In this document: piece by piece, positions 45,687 to 54,571 of the stretch
Numbering within the stretch: position 1 is the first letter of the stretch
Layout: every line of letters begins with the position of its first letter
Origin: Occultella gossypii
GTDB taxonomy: Bacteria > Actinomycetota > Actinomycetes > Actinomycetales > Beutenbergiaceae
Length of the DNA: 64,000 nucleotides
Direction: 5' to 3'
NCBI RefSeq assembly: GCF_019947135.1
Contig: NZ_JAGSHT010000010.1
Location: forward strand, 310,001-374,000
Translations under genes and position numbers: made by a program
The notes under the pieces: model-generated
What the model was told of the DNA's origin: nothing
What the model saw: only the letters and a program-made list of their open reading frames with translations
The model's database searches: none

Positions 45687-45813
45687 TGACCTTTTCCACC
45701 GCCCCGGTGCGGTCCGCAACGGCATCCAGCCCGGGCAAATGGAACTCTCGCCCGCCTGTGAGCTGTCCGTCGTGGTCATGCGCTGGGGCTCGAACGTAGA
45801 TGAAGGAGGAACC

Positions 45814-46293
45814 GTGTCCGAAACCACGTGGCTGACCCAGGACAGTTACGACCGTCTCAAGGCCGAGTACGACCACCTCGTGGGCGAGGGACGGACCGAG
45901 ATCGCCGACAAGATCGAGTCGGCTCGCGAAGAGGGCGACCTCAAGGAGAACGGCGGATACCACGCCGCCCGCGAGGAGCAGGCGAAGCAGGAGGCCCGCA
46001 TCCGACAGCTCGACGAGCTGCTCCGCGGCGCCCAGGTCGGGGAGGCCCCGGCCGACGACGGCATCGTCGAGCCCGGCATGGTGGTCACGGCCACCGTCGG
46101 CGGCGAGAAGATGACCTTCCTCCTCGGTTCCCGCGAGGTCGCCGGCGACACCGATCTGGACGTCTACTCCGCGAGTTCTCCGCTCGGCACGGCGATCCTC
46201 GGCCACAAGACCGGCGAGACCGTCGAGTACGAGACTCCGAACGGCACGTCCGTCAAGGTCAAGATCACCAAGGCCAAGCCGTTCACAGGCTGA
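45814..46293 (+). CDS. greA: Transcription elongation factor GreA
   Basis: The 159-residue protein has the GreA pattern: N-terminal coiled coil with LTQDSYDRLKAEYDHL and EGDLKENGGYHAAREEQAK (the acidic tip DLKENGGY) and the C-terminal FKBP-like domain ending GTSVKVKITKAKPF. GreA rescues backtracked RNA polymerase by stimulating transcript cleavage. The GTG at 45814 is preceded by GAAGGAGGA. It has its own promoter and a hairpin terminator. Confidence 0.97.
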   Translation: MSETTWLTQDSYDRLKAEYDHLVGEGRTEIADKIESAREEGDLKENGGYHAAREEQAKQEARIRQLDELLRGAQVGEAPADDGIVEPGMVVTATVGGEKMTFLLGSREVAGDTDLDVYSASSPLGTAILGHKTGETVEYETPNGTSVKVKITKAKPFTG

Positions 46294-46323
46294 CCGCCCC
46301 GCCGGGCCGGACCCGGCGACATC

Positions 46324-46361
46324 CCGCTGCCCGCTCGACCACCCGGTCCGGCGGGCAGCGG
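46324..46361. terminator. Hairpin between greA and the convergent ilvA gene
   Basis: CCGCTGCCCGC pairs perfectly with GCGGGCAGCGG around a 16-base loop, 31 bases after the greA stop and 11 before the ilvA end. It can serve both genes. Confidence 0.75.
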
Positions 46362-46371
46362 CGTCTGTGGT

Positions 46372-47574
46372 CTACCGCACCTGATAGCCACGGTCCGTGA
46401 GCGCCCGCACCACGTCGGTGCAGTGCTCGGGGCCCTTGGTCTCACACTCGACCGCGATGTCCACTTCGTCCACGGCGAGGCCGGCGGCCGTTCGCACGTG
46501 CGCCACGTCCAGCACGTTCGCCCCGAGGCCGGCCAGGTCCCGGAGCAGTCCGGCGAGGTTCCCGGGGGTGTCCGGCACACGCACGTGCACCTGCAGGTAG
46601 CGCCCGGCGGCCACCATGCCGTGCTGGAGCACCTTCATGAGCACCAGTGGGTCGATGTTGCCGCCGGAGAGGATCGCCACGATCGGCCCTTCGTGCACGC
46701 CGGGCCGGGCCAGCAGATCCGCGACGCCCGCGGCGCCCGAGGGCTCCACGACCAGTTTGGCCCGTTCGGCGAGTAGGAGCATCGCGCGGTTGAGGTCCTC
46801 TTCGCTGACCAGATCCACCTGCCGCACCTCGCGGCGGACGATCTCGAGCGGGATCCGCCCGGGCTCGCCGATCGCGATCCCATCGGCCATCGTCTTCATC
46901 GTGGCCAGCGCGACCGGGTGCCCGGCGCTGATCGAGCCCGGGTACGCTGCCGCCCCCTCGGCCTGGACCCCGACCACCTCGATGTGGGTACCGAGGATCT
47001 CGTGCAGCGCCGTCGCCACCCCGGCGAGCAGGCCGCCACCGCCGGTGGGCACCAGCACGGTGCGCACGGTCGGGACCTGCTCCGCGATCTCCAGGGCGAT
47101 CGTGGCCTGGCCGGTCACGATGTCCTCGTGGTCGAACGGGTGGATGACCTCACGTCCGCTCCGCTCCGCCTCCGCCCGGGCCTCCACGAGCGCCTCCCCC
47201 ACGGTGGCGCCGTGCAGGCGCACCTCGGCGCCGTAACCGCGCGTCGCCGCGAGCTTCGGCAGGGCGGCGCCGACGGGCATGTAGATGGTCGCGGGGATGC
47301 CGAGCATCCGTGCGGCGAGGGCCACCCCCTGGGCGTGGTTGCCTGCGCTGGCGGCGAGCACCCCGGCGGCCTTCTGCTCCGGGGACAGCCGGAGCATGCG
47401 GGTGTAGGCGCCGCGGATCTTGAAGGAGCCGCCCGTCTGCAGGTTCTCGCACTTGAGCCAGACCTCGGCCCCGGCGATCGCGCTGAGCGCCCCGCTGTAC
47501 TGGATCGGGGTCCGCTGGATCACGCCCTCGAGCTCGGCCGCGGCTGCCCGGATCCTCGCGAGGTCGACGGTCAT
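46372..47574 (-). CDS. ilvA: Threonine dehydratase with ACT domain
   Basis: The 400-residue protein is PLP-dependent: the lysine (K52) lies in GGSFKIRGAY, and the PLP phosphate loop is in VPTGGGGLLAGVA. The C-terminal 75 residues form a single ACT domain, so the length and layout fit the biodegradative or short biosynthetic type. It deaminates threonine to 2-oxobutanoate for isoleucine synthesis or catabolism. It lies 10 bases after the AI-2E-family gene and may share its transcript. Confidence 0.93.
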   Translation of the reverse strand: MTVDLARIRAAAAELEGVIQRTPIQYSGALSAIAGAEVWLKCENLQTGGSFKIRGAYTRMLRLSPEQKAAGVLAASAGNHAQGVALAARMLGIPATIYMPVGAALPKLAATRGYGAEVRLHGATVGEALVEARAEAERSGREVIHPFDHEDIVTGQATIALEIAEQVPTVRTVLVPTGGGGLLAGVATALHEILGTHIEVVGVQAEGAAAYPGSISAGHPVALATMKTMADGIAIGEPGRIPLEIVRREVRQVDLVSEEDLNRAMLLLAERAKLVVEPSGAAGVADLLARPGVHEGPIVAILSGGNIDPLVLMKVLQHGMVAAGRYLQVHVRVPDTPGNLAGLLRDLAGLGANVLDVAHVRTAAGLAVDEVDIAVECETKGPEHCTDVVRALTDRGYQVR

Positions 47575-47584
47575 GCCGCGGACC

Positions 47585-48808
47585 TCATGTCTTCGCCGTC
47601 ACTTCGATGAGGTCAGGATCGGCGCCGTCCGGGTGGTTCAGGTAGTTCATCACCGCATTCACGACGGCCACGATCGGCACCGCGAACAGCGCCCCGACGA
47701 TGCCGCCGATCAGTGTGCCGGTCGCCACCGCGAGCAGCACCGCGACCGGGTGCAGCTTCAACGCCCGGCTCATCAGGACCGGCTGGAAGAAGTGGCTCTC
47801 GAGCTGCTGCACCCCGAGCACGATCACCAGCATGATGAGCGCCCGGAACGGTCCCTGGTCCACGAGGGCCACGGCCACCGCAACGGCGCCGGTGAGCACG
47901 GCACCGATGATCGGGATGAACGAGCCGATGAACACCAGGATGCCGAGGGGCAGGGCAAGCGGCACCCCGAGGATCCAGGCACCCAGGCCGATGCCGACAC
48001 CGTCGATGAACGCCACGACGATCTGGGTCCGCGCATACACACTCAGGCTGGTCCAGCCCCGCATCCCGGCGCCGGCGACCCGTTCCCGCGCGACCCGCGG
48101 GAACAGCCGGACGATCCAGCCCCAGATCGTGGCGCCCTCCTTGAGGAAGAAGAAGAGGCAGAACAGGGCGATCAGGGCGCCGGCCAGCACGTGCCCGACG
48201 GACGTGGTCACGGACAACGCGCCGGACAGGATCGAGTCGATGTTCGTCGAGAGCTGTTGCTGCAGCGCATCGACGTAGGAGTTGATGGTCTCCTCGCTCA
48301 GCGCGAGGGGACCCGAACTCAGCCACGCGATCCCGGTCTCGATCCCGTCCCAGGCGGTGTCGGCCAGGTCGGCGAACCCGCTGACCACCGACCTGCCCGC
48401 GAGCGTCAGCAACCCTCCGAGGAACAGGACCACGAGCAACAGGGTGACGACCACCGCCAGCGTCCGCGGCAACCGGACCCGTTGGCTCAGCCAGTTCGTG
48501 ACCGGGGACAGCAGTGCGGTCAACAGGGCGGCCACGAGAACGGGGATCGCGACGGTCTTGATCTGGACGAGGGCCAGGGCGACGAGCGCCACGGCGGCCA
48601 CGATCACCACCAGGCGCCAGGACCACGCCGCCGCAGCAGTCACCGGCGGCGGTACCGGCCCCGGGTAGGTCTTCTGCACCGGTGACGTCGGCGCGGCCCC
48701 GGCGGTTGGGAGGTTCTGCCCATCGACGTCCTCCGGCACCACCGGGTTAGGTTCAGGAACGTGCCCGACCTCAGGGTCGGCGGCACTGCCGCGATCATCG
48801 TTCGACAT
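47585..48808 (-). CDS. AI-2E-family transporter
   Basis: The 407-residue protein has a hydrophilic N-terminus of about 60 residues and then eight or so membrane helices in the pattern of the AI-2E/PerM family, ending with a MNYLNHPDGADPD tail. Typical segments are GSFIPIIGAVLTG and QQLESHFFQPVLMSRALKLH. Members export small solutes or act as Na+/H+ antiporters; export of the autoinducer is established only for a few. The ATG at 48808 is divergent from msrA. Confidence 0.9.
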   Translation of the reverse strand: MSNDDRGSAADPEVGHVPEPNPVVPEDVDGQNLPTAGAAPTSPVQKTYPGPVPPPVTAAAAWSWRLVVIVAAVALVALALVQIKTVAIPVLVAALLTALLSPVTNWLSQRVRLPRTLAVVVTLLLVVLFLGGLLTLAGRSVVSGFADLADTAWDGIETGIAWLSSGPLALSEETINSYVDALQQQLSTNIDSILSGALSVTTSVGHVLAGALIALFCLFFFLKEGATIWGWIVRLFPRVARERVAGAGMRGWTSLSVYARTQIVVAFIDGVGIGLGAWILGVPLALPLGILVFIGSFIPIIGAVLTGAVAVAVALVDQGPFRALIMLVIVLGVQQLESHFFQPVLMSRALKLHPVAVLLAVATGTLIGGIVGALFAVPIVAVVNAVMNYLNHPDGADPDLIEVTAKT

Positions 48809-48930
48809 GGTGTCCTTCCTGGGGTTCCGGACCTCAGACTACGTGCCACCAGGGTGGGAACAGGGCACGTGAGCGCAGTGTTGTGGGTAGTGCGCCGGAT
48901 CGGCGCAGAGACGGAAACGAGGTACTACGG

Positions 48931-49641
48931 ATGATCTTCGGAGCCCGCATGCGAACGGCCATGGTCAGCCGCGAGGACGCGATGGAAGGCCACGAGCGTC
49001 CGCTCTACCAGGTGCCGACGACGCACACCGTGCTCGGCACCCCACTGCAGGGCCCCTGGCCCGAGGGCACCCGGACGGTCTACCTGGCGATGGGGTGTTT
49101 CTGGGGCGCGGAGCGGATCTTCTGGCGCCTGCCCGGCGTCGTGACCACGGCCGCCGGATACATGGGCGGCTACTCGCCCAACCCCACCTACGACGAGGTG
49201 TGCACCGGCCGCACCGGGCACACCGAGGCGGTCATCGTCGCCTACGACCCGAAGCAGATCTCACTGGAGCGGATCCTGGCGGAGTTCTGGGAGAACCACG
49301 ACCCCACCCAGGGCAACCGTCAGGGCAACGATGTGGGGACCCAGTACCGCTCGGCGGTCTATTGGAGCGACCCCGCGGACGAAGCCTTGGTGCGCGCCAG
49401 CCGGGAGGCGTTCAACGCCGTCGTCCGCGAGCACGGCTTCAGCGACATCACCACGGAGCTCGCGCCGGCCACCGATGCGGGCACCTTCTACTACGCCGAG
49501 GGCTACCACCAGCAGTACCTCGACAAGAACCCGGGCGGCTACTGCAACCACGGCCCGAACGGGATGAGCTGCCCGATCGGGATCCTGCGCCAGGACCAGC
49601 TGCCGGCTCAGACCGACATCGCACCGCCGTCGGGCTCCTAG
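48931..49641 (+). CDS. msrA: Peptide methionine-S-sulfoxide reductase A
   Basis: The 236-residue protein has the MsrA active site GCFWGAE with C56, plus TGHTEAVIVAYDP, QGNDVGTQYRSAVYW and EGYHQQYLDKNPGGYC. It reduces the S-form of methionine sulfoxide in proteins and carries a resolving Cys near the C-terminus. The first 40 residues are an extension common in actinobacteria. I used the ATG at 48931 with GAGGT upstream. Confidence 0.96.
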   Translation: MIFGARMRTAMVSREDAMEGHERPLYQVPTTHTVLGTPLQGPWPEGTRTVYLAMGCFWGAERIFWRLPGVVTTAAGYMGGYSPNPTYDEVCTGRTGHTEAVIVAYDPKQISLERILAEFWENHDPTQGNRQGNDVGTQYRSAVYWSDPADEALVRASREAFNAVVREHGFSDITTELAPATDAGTFYYAEGYHQQYLDKNPGGYCNHGPNGMSCPIGILRQDQLPAQTDIAPPSGS

Positions 49642-49647
49642 CCCGAC

Positions 49648-49681
49648 GCGACGCGCCGCCCGGTTCCGGGTAGCGCGTCGC
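49648..49681 (+). terminator. Hairpin after msrA
   Basis: GCGACGCGC pairs with GCGCGTCGC over nine bases; the loop contains a second small stem, CCCGG-TT-CCGGG. It starts seven bases after the stop. Confidence 0.65.
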
Positions 49682-49764
49682 ATCATCAGGACCGAAGCCG
49701 AGGTCTGCGGAGGGACCCTCCGGCTACTGTGCTGCCTAACGTCTTCGATGAGGAAAGGCCTCAG

Positions 49765-50742
49765 GTGGCAGACTCCGCACACTCCGACCGGGTGCTGAGG
49801 TTCTCCTCGGCACCGTCCCTCGAGGCGCTACCGGCGGCGATCGACGTCGCCACGTCGACGCCGCCGAACCCGCCACAGGAGATCCAGCAGAAGTTCGTCG
49901 GACTCTCCTACGAGGCCGCCTACAGCGAGGCCGAGACCTTCGTCAAGGTGGTCGACGAGATGGCCGTCAAGCACACGGGGTCCGGTGTCGCCGACGCGAA
50001 CCGCATCATCGACTTCGGGGCAGGCTGGGGCCGGATCTCGCGGTTCCTGCTGGCCAGGACCGCGCCGACCCACATCCATGCGCTCGACGTGGATCCGGAG
50101 ATGACGGCCCTGGTCAACGTGACGCTGCCCGGCATCAACGCGATGACCGTGGACCCGCTCCCACCCACGGTCCTCGGGCGGGGCGGGTTCGACCTCGCCG
50201 TGGCCTTCAGTGTGTTCTCGCACCTGTCCGGCCCAGCGCACGAAGCGTGGGCGAAGGAGTTCGCGCGGGTCGTTCGGCCGGGCGGGGTCGTTGCGATCAC
50301 GGTCCTGGATGACCAGTTCATGGGCCAGGTCGCCGGTGCCCGGGCGGCCGTGGAGGCCGGCGAGGCGGACGACTTCGCGACGTCGCTGGCGACGACCTTC
50401 GAGGACGTCGACGCTGCGCGCGCAGGCTTCGACCGGGGCGAGATCCAGTTCGCCGGCAGCGGCGGCGGCGAGGTTCGCACCGGCGACTACTACGGCTGGG
50501 CCGCAGCGCCCGTCGAGTACGTCAAGCGGGTCTGGGGGGCGGCCGGCTTCTCGATCGTGGAGTGGGTGCCCGCCAACGTCCTGTTCCCGCAGGCCCTGGT
50601 GATCCTCATCCGTGGTGAGGACACGGTGGACGGCGCCGCCGAGCCGGTCAGCCGGCACGCCACCGCCGGTGCGGTCCCGATGACCCGCCGCGTCCGCGCA
50701 CAGGTCGGGCGGGTGTTGCGCCGGCTGGGTCTGCGCACGTAG
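49765..50742 (+). CDS. SAM-dependent methyltransferase
   Basis: The 325-residue protein has a class I methyltransferase fold: motif I RIIDFGAGWGRISRFLL, motif II DVDPEMTALV, motif III DLAVAFSVFSHLSG and the later RPGGVVAITVLD. A long insertion follows with a basic C-terminal tail. The target is unknown; the pattern resembles small-molecule or lipid methyltransferases. The GTG at 49765 follows GAGGAAAGG; the upstream GTG at 49729 is less likely. Confidence 0.85.
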   Translation: MADSAHSDRVLRFSSAPSLEALPAAIDVATSTPPNPPQEIQQKFVGLSYEAAYSEAETFVKVVDEMAVKHTGSGVADANRIIDFGAGWGRISRFLLARTAPTHIHALDVDPEMTALVNVTLPGINAMTVDPLPPTVLGRGGFDLAVAFSVFSHLSGPAHEAWAKEFARVVRPGGVVAITVLDDQFMGQVAGARAAVEAGEADDFATSLATTFEDVDAARAGFDRGEIQFAGSGGGEVRTGDYYGWAAAPVEYVKRVWGAAGFSIVEWVPANVLFPQALVILIRGEDTVDGAAEPVSRHATAGAVPMTRRVRAQVGRVLRRLGLRT

Positions 50743-50752
50743 CACAGCACAG

Positions 50753-50798
50753 CCGAACGGGGCCGCCCGGACCATCTGGTCCGGGCGGCCCCGTTCGG
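50753..50798. terminator. Bidirectional terminator between the methyltransferase and FKBP genes
   Basis: A perfect 22-base inverted repeat with a two-base centre, beginning CCGAACGGGGCC and ending GGCCCCGTTCGG. It lies exactly between two convergent stops and is the strongest hairpin of the window. Confidence 0.9.
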
Positions 50799-50818
50799 TG
50801 TTCGCGTTGTCGATGCCG

Positions 50819-51220
50819 TCAGGAGGCGCCGATGATGTCCACGACGAAGACCAGGGTGTCGGTGCCCTTGATGCCCGCGCGCGGCATGCCGTTCGGGCCA
50901 TAGCCCTCGTGCGGGGGGATCGAGACGAGCACCCGGGAGCCGATCGGCTGACCGACGAGGGAGTTGTCCCAGCCGGCGATGACGGCGCCGACGCCGATCG
51001 GGAACTGGATCGAGGAGCCGCGGTCGTAGGAGTTGTCGAAGATGCCGCCGCCCCAGATCTGGCCGAGGTAGTTGACGTCGATCGTCTGACCGGCCTCCAC
51101 GAGGGCGCCGTCACCCTGGCTGATGACCTGGACGGCGAGGTCGGCGGGCGCCGCGTTCTCGGGGAAGGTCAGCGCGGGCTTGTCGCCGAACGAACCGGTG
51201 GCGCTGGGCAGGGAAGTCAT
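50819..51220 (-). CDS. FKBP-type peptidyl-prolyl isomerase
   Basis: The 133-residue protein is a single FKBP domain: VNYLGQIWGGGIFDNSYDRG, VIAGWDNSLVGQPIGSRV and IPPHEGYGPNG, and the end VFVVDIIGAS. It catalyses proline isomerisation. There is no signal peptide, so it acts in the cytoplasm. The ATG at 51220 follows AGAGGA. Confidence 0.95.
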   Translation of the reverse strand: MTSLPSATGSFGDKPALTFPENAAPADLAVQVISQGDGALVEAGQTIDVNYLGQIWGGGIFDNSYDRGSSIQFPIGVGAVIAGWDNSLVGQPIGSRVLVSIPPHEGYGPNGMPRAGIKGTDTLVFVVDIIGAS

Positions 51221-51300
51221 GGATCCTCTTCTCGGATTCGGTGTCAGTGATCGATGCCAGCCTAAACGCCCGACGGCGGCCCTCGCCCCGGGCGGTGGTG

Positions 51301-52290
51301 TCACCCGAGCAGGTCGGCGAGCCAGCGCAGCTGCGCTGCGACCTGGAACCCGGCGCCACCCTCGTGGCCGTTGTAGCCGTACACCTCGATCTGCTTCGAG
51401 ACGGTCGATGGCACGCCCGTGCCCGTGCCGTAGGCGTTGTAGGCCGCGTACACGGTCGACGGCGGGCACACCTGGTCCATCAGCGCCACCGAGTACAGGG
51501 CCGGCGCCTGTGCGCGCTTGGCGAGGTTCACGCCGTCGAAGTAGGAGAGGGTCTCCCAGACCCGGTCCACGGCAGGCCGGTGGACGGCGAGGTAGTTGGT
51601 GATCTCCGCATACGGCAGGTTCGCCGTGATCTCGACGGCGCGGCGGAAGTACTGCAGGAAGGGTACGTCGATCATCGCGCCGGCGACGTCCGGGACCAGG
51701 GCCGCGGCCGCCGTCGCGATGCCGCCACCCTGGCTGCCACCGGAGACGATCACCCGGGCCGGGTCGACCCCGGGCAGCGTGCGTGCGGCGTCCACGGCAC
51801 GCGCGGCATCGGTGAACACGCGCCGGTAGTAGTACTGGGCCGGGTCCGCGATCCCCCGGGTCAGGTAGCCGGTCGCGGCCGGGTCGCTCCCGACCGGGTC
51901 CGGGGTGTCGCCGCCGTTGCCGGTGTAGCCCTGGCCACGGGTGTCCATCTTCAGGTAGGCATACCCGGCGGCGGGCAGCAGCGAGTGCTCGTGGGGCAGT
52001 CCACGCCCGCCGCTGTAGCCGATGTAGTTGACGACGATCGGCAGGTCGCCGGCGACGCCCGCGGGGCGGGCATACCAGGCCTTGATCGGGTGCCCGGCGA
52101 ATCCCGGGAACGTGACGTCGAAGACGTCCACGTGGGTCAGGCCGGAGTCCACCTCGGTGACCTCGACGGGGGTGGTGTGAGCCCGTGCCTCGGCGAGCGT
52201 GCCGGACCAGAACTCGTCGAAGTCCGCCGGTTCGGCGACGTCGGGACGGTAGTCGATGAGCTGCGCGAGCGGCAGGTCGAAGAGCGGCAT
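51301..52290 (-). CDS. Acetyl xylan esterase / cephalosporin-C deacetylase family
   Basis: The 329-residue protein is a cytoplasmic alpha/beta hydrolase of carbohydrate esterase family 7. The triad is visible: S186 in GGSQGGG, D272 in MDQVCPP and H309 in NGHEGG, with the family RGQG segment at LKMDTRGQGYTG. It removes acetyl groups from xylo-oligosaccharides or related compounds. It stands alone, with no xylan genes nearby. Confidence 0.93.
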   Translation of the reverse strand: MPLFDLPLAQLIDYRPDVAEPADFDEFWSGTLAEARAHTTPVEVTEVDSGLTHVDVFDVTFPGFAGHPIKAWYARPAGVAGDLPIVVNYIGYSGGRGLPHEHSLLPAAGYAYLKMDTRGQGYTGNGGDTPDPVGSDPAATGYLTRGIADPAQYYYRRVFTDAARAVDAARTLPGVDPARVIVSGGSQGGGIATAAAALVPDVAGAMIDVPFLQYFRRAVEITANLPYAEITNYLAVHRPAVDRVWETLSYFDGVNLAKRAQAPALYSVALMDQVCPPSTVYAAYNAYGTGTGVPSTVSKQIEVYGYNGHEGGAGFQVAAQLRWLADLLG

Positions 52291-52334
52291 GCGCTTACCG
52301 TAGCGGTGCCCACGACACGGGAGGAGACGGCAAC

Positions 52335-52364
52335 GGCGCGCCACCCCGGGTGGGGTGACGCGCC
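52335..52364 (-). terminator. Hairpin after the Bax-inhibitor-like gene
   Basis: GGCGCG and CGCGCC enclose CACCCC and GGGGTG with one mismatched pair, giving a 12-pair stem with a four-base loop, 28 bases after the stop at 52393. Confidence 0.6.
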
Positions 52365-52392
52365 GGTGACGGGCTGCGCTGGGCGCTGAGGA

Positions 52393-53283
52393 TCAGTTGC
52401 TGCCGCGAAGGATCGCGAGGATCCGCAGGAACTCCAGGTAGAGCCAGACCAGGGTGATCGTGATCCCGAAGGCGGCCGACCAGGCCATCTTGGCCGGGGC
52501 GCCGTTCTGGATGCCCTTGCTGATGGAGTCGAAGTCCCAGATCAGGTTCATCGCGGCCAGGCCGACGGCGAACAGACCGATGATCAGGCCGAGCGGGATG
52601 CCGAAGACCTCCACGCTACGCAGGCCGAACCCGTCCATGCCACCGAACACCATCAGGCCGACGTTGACGAGGGAGAACACCACGTAGCTGGCGCCCGCGA
52701 TCAGCAGGAACCGCGTGAACTTCGGCGTGACCCGCACCTTGCCGCTCTTGAACAGCGCGAGGGTGACGGCGAAGGTGACGAAGGTGGCGAGGACCGCCTG
52801 GATGACGATGCCGGGCCACATGGTCTCGAAGACGCCGGAGATCATGCCGAGGAACGCGCCCTCGAACGCCGCGTACGCGATGATCAGCGCCGGGCTCGGG
52901 CTCCGCTTGAACGCGTTGACGAGGCCGAGTACGAAACCACCGATGAGGCCGATGAACAGGACCGGCATGCGCATCTCGGCCGGAACGGCGAACCAGGACA
53001 GCACGGCGACGCCGATGACGACGGCGAGCACACCCGCCGTCTTCATGATCACGTCGTCGTAGGTGAGCCGGCCGGTCTGCGCCGGGCCGGCGTCCGGGCC
53101 GTAGAAGGACTGCTCGACGCTCGCGAACTGCGGCTCGTAGCCCTGGGTGGCGGTCGCGCCGTAGGGCTGCGCGTTCGGCTGGCCGTAGCCGGGCTGCGCC
53201 TGCTGACCGTACGGGTTCACCGGTGCGTGGTTCGGCTTGCTCTTGCCGAACTCCGCGGAGTTCGTGAAGAAGGGATTTGCCAT
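52393..53283 (-). CDS. Bax-inhibitor-1/YccA-like membrane protein
   Basis: The 296-residue protein has a hydrophilic, Gln/Gly/Pro-rich N-terminus of about 80 residues and then seven membrane helices with the family's LIAYAAFEGAFLG and DFDSI near the end. In actinobacteria the family may leak calcium or protons; the role is not settled. The ATG at 53283 follows GGAGG. Confidence 0.9.
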   Translation of the reverse strand: MANPFFTNSAEFGKSKPNHAPVNPYGQQAQPGYGQPNAQPYGATATQGYEPQFASVEQSFYGPDAGPAQTGRLTYDDVIMKTAGVLAVVIGVAVLSWFAVPAEMRMPVLFIGLIGGFVLGLVNAFKRSPSPALIIAYAAFEGAFLGMISGVFETMWPGIVIQAVLATFVTFAVTLALFKSGKVRVTPKFTRFLLIAGASYVVFSLVNVGLMVFGGMDGFGLRSVEVFGIPLGLIIGLFAVGLAAMNLIWDFDSISKGIQNGAPAKMAWSAAFGITITLVWLYLEFLRILAILRGSN

Positions 53284-53611
53284 TCGTTGCCTCCGAAGGT
53301 CGCGCCGCCCCGGCCGCCGCCGCGGCCGGCCCGACGTGCATGGGCCGTCATCTCCCATCCTAGGGGCACGCGCCCGGCGGACCGGCGGGTGATCCAAAGA
53401 TGGTTCCATCCGTAGAACGCCCGCGTCCGCGCGCGTGTTCCCGAACGGCACGTCCCGTTCGGCGATCTCCACCGATCGGATGAGGCCCTCACCCGACCGG
53501 GCGAGGGGAGGTCGCCCGAAGATCCGTCTACCGCAGGTGGGCGTGGCACGCGGGAAGTCCTAGCGTTGAGCCCAGCACCACAACCGTCGACCCGGAAGCG
53601 AGGCTGGCCCG
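53284..53611. promoter_or_regulatory. Divergent intergenic region with an inverted repeat at 53441-53462
   Basis: The 328 bases separate the divergent BI-1-like gene and the ABC exporter operon and must hold both promoters. CCGAACGG and CCGTTCGG form a perfect eight-base inverted repeat with a six-base spacer. It could be the binding site of the response regulator of this operon. No gene was seen here. Confidence 0.45.
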
Positions 53612-54571
53612 ATGATCGAGGCCCACGGCCTGACCAAGAAATACGGCGACAAAGTCGCCGTCAACGACATCTCCTTCACCGTCAACCCCGGTCGGGTGAC
53701 CGGGTTCCTCGGGCCGAACGGCGCCGGGAAGTCCACCACCATGCGCATGATCGTCGGCCTGGACCGGCCCACCCATGGCTCGGTGACCGTCAACGGCAAG
53801 CCCTACGTCCAGCACCGCGCCCCGCTGCGCGAGGTCGGGGCGCTGCTCGAGGCGAAGGCCGTGCACTCCGGCCGCAGTGCGACCAACCACCTGCGTGGCC
53901 TGGCCGCGACGCACGGCATCGCCAAGGCCCGGGTGCACGAGGTCATCGATATGACCGGCCTGGCCGCCGTGGCGGGCAAGCGCGTGGGCGGCTTCTCCCT
54001 CGGGATGGGCCAGCGGCTCGGGATCGCCGCCGCGATGCTCGGCGACCCGCGCACCCTGATCCTGGACGAGCCGGTCAACGGCCTCGACCCCGAGGGCGTG
54101 AAGTGGGTGCGCACCATGGTGCGCTACCTGGCCGACGAGGGCCGGACCGTGTTCCTGTCCTCGCACCTGATGAGCGAGATGGCGATCACCGCCGACGAGC
54201 TCATCGTGATCGGACGGGGTCGGATCATCACCACCGGCGCCGTCCAGGACGTGATCGACGCCGTGACCAAGTCGAGCGTGCGGGTCCGCTCGCCGCAGGC
54301 CGAGGACCTCGTGGCCCGGCTGCAGGGCGCGGACGTGACCGTCACCTCCCTTGAGCCGTCGCTGCTGAAGGTGGACGGCCTCTCGGCCGAGCAGATCGGT
54401 GAGGCGGCCGCCGCCGGTGGGTTCGTGCTGCACGAGCTCACCCCGATGCGGGCCTCGCTCGAGGAGGCCTACATGACCCTGACCGCAGACGACGTGGAGT
54501 ACCACTCCCACGGCGCCGGCGAGGAGACCGCACCCGCCGTCGTCGCCGAGACCGAAGGGGCGAACCGATGA
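53612..54571 (+). CDS. ABC exporter ATP-binding protein
   Basis: The 319-residue protein has Walker A GPNGAGKS, signature-like GGFSLGMGQRLGIAAAM (LSGGQ replaced by FSLGM, as in the daunorubicin-exporter type), Walker B LILDEPVNGLDPEG and H-loop SSHLM. It pairs with the permease encoded next with a four-base ATGA overlap. Exporters of this type often give antibiotic resistance. The kinase and regulator downstream probably control it. Confidence 0.95.
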   Translation: MIEAHGLTKKYGDKVAVNDISFTVNPGRVTGFLGPNGAGKSTTMRMIVGLDRPTHGSVTVNGKPYVQHRAPLREVGALLEAKAVHSGRSATNHLRGLAATHGIAKARVHEVIDMTGLAAVAGKRVGGFSLGMGQRLGIAAAMLGDPRTLILDEPVNGLDPEGVKWVRTMVRYLADEGRTVFLSSHLMSEMAITADELIVIGRGRIITTGAVQDVIDAVTKSSVRVRSPQAEDLVARLQGADVTVTSLEPSLLKVDGLSAEQIGEAAAAGGFVLHELTPMRASLEEAYMTLTADDVEYHSHGAGEETAPAVVAETEGANR